34,478 nt of DNA from RGIG8775 sp045660295 (GTDB taxonomy: Bacteria > Bacillota > Clostridia > Oscillospirales > CAG-272): positions 1 to 34,478 of the forward strand of contig JAZRDN010000026.1 in the NCBI GenBank assembly GCA_045660295.1. The letters are read 5' to 3'. Below are positions 29,619 to 34,478 of the stretch, piece by piece (within the stretch, counting starts at the first letter, position 1; each line of letters begins with the position of its first letter). Under the pieces are notes generated by a model, which saw nothing but the letters and a program-made list of their open reading frames with translations, was not told where the DNA came from and did not search any database. The position numbers were made by a program, and so were the translations under genes.

Positions 29619-29687
29619 AAATCGCACCGTTAAGAATAAGGCGATTTATAAAAAGGAAGGACAGGAAATAAAATATACTTCTATTGA

Positions 29688-29882
29688 CAAAAGACTGCCC
29701 GTATCCGAGCGCTACCGTGTTTGCGCGGCATAGCAAGGGGCGAGAAAGAGCCCTGCGTTACACGCAACATCACCTTTGAAAAGGTAACGGTGCTTGGCAA
29801 GACGCTCAAAAGCGCCGACGACGCTAAAGCCTGCGGCTTTAGCGTGTGCGAGTTTGCGGAAAATATTAAATTTATATGCTGA
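29688..29882 (+). pseudogene. C-terminal fragment of a larger gene, possibly a beta-helix glycosidase
   Basis: An open frame of 64 codons, without a credible start or ribosome site, ends at TGA 29880-29882. The last ~45 residues (EPCVTRNITFEKVTVLGKTL, then KSADDAKACGFSVCEFAENIKF) have protein-like composition. The NITFEKVTVLG rhythm resembles the C-terminus of right-handed beta-helix enzymes such as GH28-type glycosidases. I read it as a leftover 3' end. The adjacent bases from 29619 show nothing else. The identification is tentative. Confidence 0.35.
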
Positions 29883-29883
29883 G

Positions 29884-29914
29884 AAAAGGCTGAGTCGTTA
29901 CGACTCAGCCTTTT
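29884..29914. terminator. Bidirectional intrinsic terminator
   Basis: AAAAGGCTGAGTCG / CGACTCAGCCTTTT with a TTA loop, perfect 14-bp arms. It ends the fragment on the plus strand and the isocitrate dehydrogenase operon on the minus strand. Confidence 0.85.
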
Positions 29915-29941
29915 GTTAAGTTTCAATCGGTGCGAGCATAC

Positions 29942-31072
29942 TCACAGCTCGGCAACCACCGCGTCGCCGAACTCGGCGCATTTGGCGCCGTCCTTATTGC
30001 CTGTGACCGTTACCATTGCGGTAGCCGCCGCAACCGCCGCGGAAAGCTTATCCGCCTTATCCGCCATGTTGATGTGGCGCAAGAGCATTTCAAGCGCCTT
30101 GAGAATGCTTGCGGGGTTGGCGTAGTCGCCTATTCCCTCCTCTATCATACGGGGCGCGGAGCCGTGGATAGCCTCGAACATAGCGTAGCGGTCTCCTACG
30201 TTGGCGCTTCCCGCCGTGCCTACGCCGCCCTGTATCTGAGCCGCCTCGTCGGTGATGATATCGCCGTAAAGGTTAGGAAGCACGAACACCTGAAACTTTG
30301 AACGGATATCGGGATTGACGAGATTAGCCGCCATGATGTCGATATACCAATCCTCGGCGGTAACGGTGGGATACTCCTTGGCAATCTCGTTGCAAATAGC
30401 CGAAAAACTGCCGTCGGTCTTTTTCATGATATTCGCCTTTGTTACGATAGCCATATTAGTCTTGCCGTTGTTCTTGGCGTATTCAAACGCCGCGCGGGCT
30501 ATACGCTCGGTGCCCGGTACGGTGGTCACCTTGAAATCCATCGTCAGCGTTTCGGGAAGCTCTATTCCGCGGCTGCCCAGAACGTATTCGCCCTCGGTAT
30601 TCTCGCGGTAGAACGTCCAATCTATGCCAAGCTCGGGAACAGAGACGGGGCGCACGTTGGCGTAGAGGTCAAGCTCACGGCGCAAAGTAACGTTGGCGCT
30701 CTCCATAGTGCCGCCCTTTGGCGTAGTGGTAGGACCTTTGAGGATAACGTCGCACTCCTTAAGCGCGGCAAGCACCTCTGTGGGAACGGCTTGGTTCTTA
30801 GCGAGTCTGTTCTCAATAGTCAGACCCTCGACTCTGCGAATTTCTATCTTGCCCGACGCGATATCGTTTTCAAGGAGCTTTTCTGCCGCCTTGACAGCCT
30901 CTTTCATTATAATCGGACCGATACCGTCGCCGTCAACGATGCCGATAACGATTTTTTCGGCGCGGGCGAAATCTGTCGCCCCAGCGTTTTCTTTCATTTT
31001 CTCGGTGCGCGCAAGCTGTTCGCGAAGAAGGGCTTCAAACTGCTCGCAAGCCTTTTTGATATATGTTTCCAT
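29942..31072 (-). CDS. icd: Isocitrate dehydrogenase, NAD-type
   Basis: Beta-decarboxylating dehydrogenase of 376 aa converting isocitrate to 2-oxoglutarate and CO2. Signatures are IVIGIVDGDGIGP (41-53), MESANVTLRRELDLYANVRP, YRENTEGEYVLGSRG and the adenine-loop GSANVGDRYAMFEAIHGSAP, the last closer to NAD- than NADP-specific enzymes. An N-terminal ~40-residue helical extension precedes the core. Isopropylmalate or homoisocitrate dehydrogenase are alternatives from sequence alone. Position 12 bp after aconitase and near Re-citrate synthase favours isocitrate. AAAGGAGAAC precedes ATG 31072. Confidence 0.88.
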   Translation of the reverse strand: METYIKKACEQFEALLREQLARTEKMKENAGATDFARAEKIVIGIVDGDGIGPIIMKEAVKAAEKLLENDIASGKIEIRRVEGLTIENRLAKNQAVPTEVLAALKECDVILKGPTTTPKGGTMESANVTLRRELDLYANVRPVSVPELGIDWTFYRENTEGEYVLGSRGIELPETLTMDFKVTTVPGTERIARAAFEYAKNNGKTNMAIVTKANIMKKTDGSFSAICNEIAKEYPTVTAEDWYIDIMAANLVNPDIRSKFQVFVLPNLYGDIITDEAAQIQGGVGTAGSANVGDRYAMFEAIHGSAPRMIEEGIGDYANPASILKALEMLLRHINMADKADKLSAAVAAATAMVTVTGNKDGAKCAEFGDAVVAEL

Positions 31073-31084
31073 GTCTGTTCTCCT

Positions 31085-33013
31085 TTATTTAGAGCCTCTT
31101 GTGTAGGGCAAAAGTCCGCCCGCCTTAAGAATTGCCTTCTGGCGCTCGGTGAAGCTGCATACAAGGGCAATCTCATCGCCCGTGGTCTTGTTTATAAGAG
31201 TTATCTTGCCGCTGTCCATACCCTCGAAAACATTTACCAGCTCCAGCGCGTTGTCCTGCGCCAGTCTGTCGTAATCATCGGCGTTCTCAAAGGTAAGAGG
31301 CATAATTCCCGCATTTATAAGGTTAGCCGCGTGGATACGAGCAAAGCTCTTTGCCACCACCGCACGAACACCCAAGTAAAGCGGAACGAGTGCCGCGTGC
31401 TCTCTTGACGAGCCCTGACCGTAGTTGCTTCCGCCCACGATAACCGTGGAGCCTGCCTCGGCAGCGCGCTTTGAGAAGCTCTCGTCGCAAACCTCAAAGC
31501 AGAACTTTGAGAGATAGGGGATATTGGAGCGGTAAGGAAGTATCTTAGCGCCCGCGGGCATAATGTGGTCGGTTGTGATATTGTCACCAACCTTTAAGGT
31601 GAGATTAGCCGATATGCTGTCGGTAACGGGGTTGGAATTGGGGAAAGGCTTGATGTTGGGACCGCGAAGCACCTCTACGTCCTTTGCCTCGTCCTCGCTT
31701 GCGGGCATAAGCCCCGCGCTGTCGTTGACCTTGAACGCCGCAGGCATCTCTATTTCGGGATAGTCGCCAAGCGTTCTGGGGTCTGTGATATATCCCGTGA
31801 GCGCCGAAGCCGCCGCAACCTCGGGAGACACAAGATAAACCTGCGCGTCACGCGTGCCGCTTCTACCCTCAAAGTTTCTGTTGAAGGTTCTTAAGGAAAC
31901 TCCCGCGGAGTTGGGCGAGAAGCCCATACCGATGCAAGGACCGCAAGCACATTCAAGTATTCTCGCTCCCGCGTCTATCATATCCGAAAGAGCTCCGCAC
32001 TCGGAAAGCATGGTAAGCACCTGACGTGAGCCGGGAGAGATTGAAAGGCTTACAGAGTCGTCTATCTTCTTTCCCTTGAGAATTGCCGCCACGCGAAGCA
32101 TATCGCGGAGCGAGGAGTTGGTGCAAGAGCCTATACATACCTGATTTACCTTGATACCCGAAAGCTCCTCGGCGCTCTTTATGTTGTCGGGGCTGTGGGG
32201 GCAAGCCAGCAGAGGCTTAAGTGCCGAAAGGTCGATATCTATAATTCTGTCGTATACCGCATCGGGGTCGCTTTCAAGCGCCACGAAATCGCCGCCGCGT
32301 CCCTGCGCTTCAAGGAATTCCTTGGTTATCTCATCCGAGGGGAATATTGAGGTGGTCGCGCCTATCTCGGTACCCATGTTGGTGATAGTGGCACGTTCGG
32401 GAACGCTGAGAGTCTTTATGCCCTCTCCGCCCCACTCAACGATGTAGCCCACGCCGCCCTTAACACTTAAGATACGTAAAAGCTCAAGGCTTACGTCCTT
32501 TGCGCTGACCCAAGGCGAGAGCTTACCCGTAAGGTTGACCTTTATCATTTTGGGCATGGTGATATAGTATGCGCCGCCGCCCATTGCCACAGCAACGTCA
32601 AGACCGCCCGCGCCCATGGCGAGCATACCGATGCCGCCGCCCGTGGGGGTGTGGCTGTCAGAGCCGATAAGCGTCATACCCGGAACGCCGAAGCGTTCAA
32701 GGTGCACCTGATGGCAGATGCCGTTTCCGGGGCGAGAGAAGCGTATGCCGTATTTCTTCGCAACCGACTGAATATATCTATGGTCGTCGGCGTTCTCAAA
32801 GCCCGACTGAAGCGTGTTGTGGTCTATGTAAGCCACCGAGAGCTTTGTGCGGACACGCGGAATACCTATCGCCTCAAATTCAAGGTAAGCCATAGTTCCC
32901 GTAGCGTCCTGAGTAAGCGTCTGGTCTATGCGAAGCGCTATCTCACTGCCCGGGGTCATCTCGCCCTCAAGCAGATGCGCTTTGATTATTTTCTGTGCTA
33001 TTGTAAGTCCCAT
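31085..33013 (-). CDS. acn: Aconitate hydratase, Aquifex-type
   Basis: A 642-aa 4Fe-4S hydrolyase isomerising citrate to isocitrate. Cluster ligands are C297 in CIGSCTNSS and C357/C360 in CACGPCIGMG. SDSHTPTGGG (118-127) is the substrate-site signature, and the C-terminal swivel domain carries GGSNYGQGSSREHAALVPLYLGVRAV. The length matches the short Aquifex-type aconitases of anaerobes rather than the 900-aa AcnA. AAAGGAGAAAATC precedes ATG 33013. The 5' spacer contains the 180-bp repeat, separating it from gntR by 255 bp. Confidence 0.94.
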   Translation of the reverse strand: MGLTIAQKIIKAHLLEGEMTPGSEIALRIDQTLTQDATGTMAYLEFEAIGIPRVRTKLSVAYIDHNTLQSGFENADDHRYIQSVAKKYGIRFSRPGNGICHQVHLERFGVPGMTLIGSDSHTPTGGGIGMLAMGAGGLDVAVAMGGGAYYITMPKMIKVNLTGKLSPWVSAKDVSLELLRILSVKGGVGYIVEWGGEGIKTLSVPERATITNMGTEIGATTSIFPSDEITKEFLEAQGRGGDFVALESDPDAVYDRIIDIDLSALKPLLACPHSPDNIKSAEELSGIKVNQVCIGSCTNSSLRDMLRVAAILKGKKIDDSVSLSISPGSRQVLTMLSECGALSDMIDAGARILECACGPCIGMGFSPNSAGVSLRTFNRNFEGRSGTRDAQVYLVSPEVAAASALTGYITDPRTLGDYPEIEMPAAFKVNDSAGLMPASEDEAKDVEVLRGPNIKPFPNSNPVTDSISANLTLKVGDNITTDHIMPAGAKILPYRSNIPYLSKFCFEVCDESFSKRAAEAGSTVIVGGSNYGQGSSREHAALVPLYLGVRAVVAKSFARIHAANLINAGIMPLTFENADDYDRLAQDNALELVNVFEGMDSGKITLINKTTGDEIALVCSFTERQKAILKAGGLLPYTRGSK

Positions 33014-33050
33014 GATTTTCTCCTTTGGTGTGAAATATTAGTTTTCATTT

Positions 33051-33229
33051 CGGTTTTTCGCGCCTTTTTGAAAAAAGGCGCCCCAAAAACTCTTCTCAAG
33101 GGGTTATTTGTTTAGGTCTGTGCCTCTGTCCGTAGTTCGCGACAGCTGCATGGAATATTTAGTGCGTAGCCACTACAATAGCTCCCGCAAGCGCCGGGGA
33201 CCCCTTCCCCTATCGCTCCACAAATTTAG
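33051..33229 (+). repeat. Dispersed 180-bp structured repeat, copy C
   Basis: Same length and order of parts as copies A and B: opening hairpin GCGCC / GGCGC (33060-33064, 33077-33081), TTTAGTGCGTAGCC, and a closing stem GCGCCGGGG / CCCCTATCGC that is now partly mispaired. It is the most diverged copy. It is inserted between gntR and acn, antisense to their transcription. Confidence 0.75.
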
Positions 33230-33268
33230 AATTGAACCGCTAAACAAGGCACGGAGTTCCCCCACAAA

Positions 33269-33907
33269 TCACGTACACACCTTCATAATACTCTCGCAAG
33301 CATTTTTGATATGCTTTGCGGTAAGCTCCTCGGCGAGCCTTGTGTCGTGCGCCGAAATAGCCTCAAAAATCTCTCTGTGCTCCTTTACCGCCTCAAGCGC
33401 GCGCTCGGGATTTGACACCGAGGTCTTTCTGTAACGCTTGACCTTGCGGTGAAGCTCGCAGAGCAGAGTCTCCAGCGTTCGGCTTCCGCAGTAGGAATAT
33501 ATTTGCTTGTGAAATTCGCTGTCAAGCTTTTTGATGCTCTCAGGCTGGTTGCGCGCGGTGTAGAACTCCTGAAGCTCAAGGGTCTCGCAGAGCGCCTTGA
33601 GATGCTCGTCTGTGATGACCTCGGCACATCTCGCCGCCGCAAGCCCCTCTATTCTCATTCTCACCTCGTAGATGTCATAAAGGTCGTCCTCGCTGACGCC
33701 GACCACTATCGCGCCCTTGCCGCTCTCCTTGACAAGCCCCTCTTGCCTGAGCCTTGTCAGCGCCTCGCGCACGGGGGTCCTACTGACGTCAAGCAGCTTG
33801 CAGAGCTTCAGCTCGGTTATTATGTCGCCGCGGACAAATTCTCCGCTGAGTATAGCGTCCTCTATTTTTTCAAACACAAGGTCGGCTATCGAAACACTCT
33901 TTTCCAC
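33269..33907 (-). CDS. GntR/FadR-family transcriptional regulator
   Basis: Regulator of 212 aa. The N-terminal winged helix shows the GntR signature (ILSGEFVRGDIITELKLCKLLDVSRTPVREALTRLRQEGLV). The C-terminal ~130 residues are an all-helical FCD effector domain with His candidates for metal or carboxylate binding (EFHKQIYSYCG, EHREIFEAI, KHIKNACE). FCD proteins commonly bind organic acids, so citrate or a related acid is a reasonable ligand guess. The start is GTG 33907, supported by GGAGAAGG upstream; a TTG at 33928 would overlap the upstream gene. It sits between Re-citrate synthase and aconitase and probably controls them. Confidence 0.88.
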   Translation of the reverse strand: MEKSVSIADLVFEKIEDAILSGEFVRGDIITELKLCKLLDVSRTPVREALTRLRQEGLVKESGKGAIVVGVSEDDLYDIYEVRMRIEGLAAARCAEVITDEHLKALCETLELQEFYTARNQPESIKKLDSEFHKQIYSYCGSRTLETLLCELHRKVKRYRKTSVSNPERALEAVKEHREIFEAISAHDTRLAEELTAKHIKNACESIMKVCT

Positions 33908-33920
33908 TGCCCTTCTCCTC

Positions 33921-34478
33921 TCATTCAAGTATTGTGGGGAATCCAGAGTCGTTTGTTATCTCCTTTATCTTGTCGGCAACCTCGCTGTCCGAAAGCATGG
34001 TCTGTCTGCCGTTTTCGTACTCCTCGTCTATCCACGACTTGAGCGCAAGCACAAGCGGGTCGCGCTTGTCAATGACCTTGTCGCCCTTAAGACCGTAGCT
34101 CTCGTTTATCCAATACGCTATGCCCGCAAGTCCCGAGGTCTTTGTTATCATTACACCCGCGGGGCGGTTAAGTATCTTCTTGGTGTCGAAAATGTTGTAT
34201 ATCTCCTCGTCCTTAAGCAGACCGTCGGCGTGGATACCCGCGCGGGTCACGTTGAAGTTCTTGCCAACGAAAGGCGTCATGGGGGGGATATCGTAGCCCA
34301 TCTCGCGCTTGAAATAATTTGCGATGTCGGTAATAGCCGTGGTGTCCATTCCGTCAAGCGTGCCCCTGAGAGACGCGTACTCAAACACCATTGCCTCAAG
34401 CGGTATGTTGCCCGTACGCTCTCCTATACCGAGAAGCGAGCAGTTGACCGCGCTTGCGCCGTAAAGCCAAGCGGTGGA
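33921..34478 (-). CDS. Re-citrate synthase / homocitrate-synthase-like protein, C-terminal part (cut by window edge)
   Basis: The last 185 codons of a DRE-TIM metallolyase; the 5' part lies outside the window. Visible are GERTGNIPLEAMVFEYASLRG near the edge and the homocitrate-synthase-type segment NVTRAGIHADGLLKDEEIYNIFDTKKILNRP. The latter contains the HxD-like HADG and matches the clostridial Re-citrate synthase branch rather than 2-isopropylmalate synthase (HQDG). It condenses acetyl-CoA with oxaloacetate to citrate. The aconitase and isocitrate dehydrogenase downstream support this over homocitrate or isopropylmalate synthesis. gntR follows 13 bp after its stop. Confidence 0.8.
   Translation of the reverse strand, partial: STAWLYGASAVNCSLLGIGERTGNIPLEAMVFEYASLRGTLDGMDTTAITDIANYFKREMGYDIPPMTPFVGKNFNVTRAGIHADGLLKDEEIYNIFDTKKILNRPAGVMITKTSGLAGIAYWINESYGLKGDKVIDKRDPLVLALKSWIDEEYENGRQTMLSDSEVADKIKEITNDSGFPTILE

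Overview
The window reads as chromosomal DNA of a strict anaerobe in the class Clostridia (Bacillota), probably a gut or similar uncultured lineage. Indicators are a flavodiiron protein fused to rubredoxin, a Re-type (homocitrate-synthase-like) citrate synthase beside an Aquifex-type aconitase, FeoA/FeoB with a FeoB-associated Cys-rich protein, DUF1836 and DUF6472 proteins, strong AGGAGG ribosome sites and textbook TTGACA/TATAAT promoters. I cannot place it below class.

Layout. 1-317: a 141-bp terminal-inverted-repeat element followed by hairpin repeats. 310-4017 (minus): truncated AraC regulator, amidohydrolase, glycerol kinase and a monoacylglycerol-lipase-like hydrolase, a plausible glycerol-salvage operon. 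4038-9176: oxygen/NO and redox block with a ZIP metal transporter, a flavodiiron-flavin reductase-rubredoxin fusion, a 4Fe-4S protein, a D-lactate-dehydrogenase-like enzyme and a divergent Crp/Fnr regulator, with a shared palindrome between the last two. 9177-9577: repeat cluster. 9572-12381 (minus): DUF6472, phosphofructokinase, CinA. 12382-13093: a gene graveyard with a frameshifted MerR fragment under an intact MerR-type promoter and a 47-codon stump of a PIG-L deacetylase. 13094-16583: an AraC regulator with a predicted leaderless mRNA, followed 13 bp later by a TetM-like translational GTPase fused to a C-terminal NYN/YacP (Rae1-like) nuclease domain. 16584-17381: repeat remnant, tRNA-Arg(CCG) with promoter and terminator, and a decayed duplicate of its 3' region. 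17382-18993: second ZIP transporter and a divergent HAD phosphatase. 18994-19695: two kinds of hairpin repeat. 19696-23981: five-gene operon of pyruvate kinase, metallophosphoesterase, AEC permease, deoxyribose-phosphate aldolase and nitroreductase. 23982-26963: repeats, then the Feo iron-uptake block with two DtxR-like operators. 27073-27503: a composite palindrome with the second inverted-repeat element at its centre. 27536-29914: membrane protein, DUF1836 regulator, lipoprotein and a gene fragment. 29942-34478 (minus): isocitrate dehydrogenase, aconitase, GntR regulator and the C-terminal part of Re-citrate synthase, i.e. the oxidative branch from acetyl-CoA and oxaloacetate to 2-oxoglutarate.

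Two things stand out. First, the translational GTPase-nuclease fusion with its own regulator looks like a one-protein ribosome rescue or mRNA-cleavage factor rather than an antibiotic resistance gene. Second, the intergenic space holds several families of structured repeats in which the stem sequences differ between copies but remain paired, while loops and flanks stay constant. This argues that the hairpins themselves are under selection, as RNA or as folded DNA. Some of these elements end exactly at, or supply, the stop codon of the neighbouring gene. All functional statements come from reading the sequence; no database search was run.
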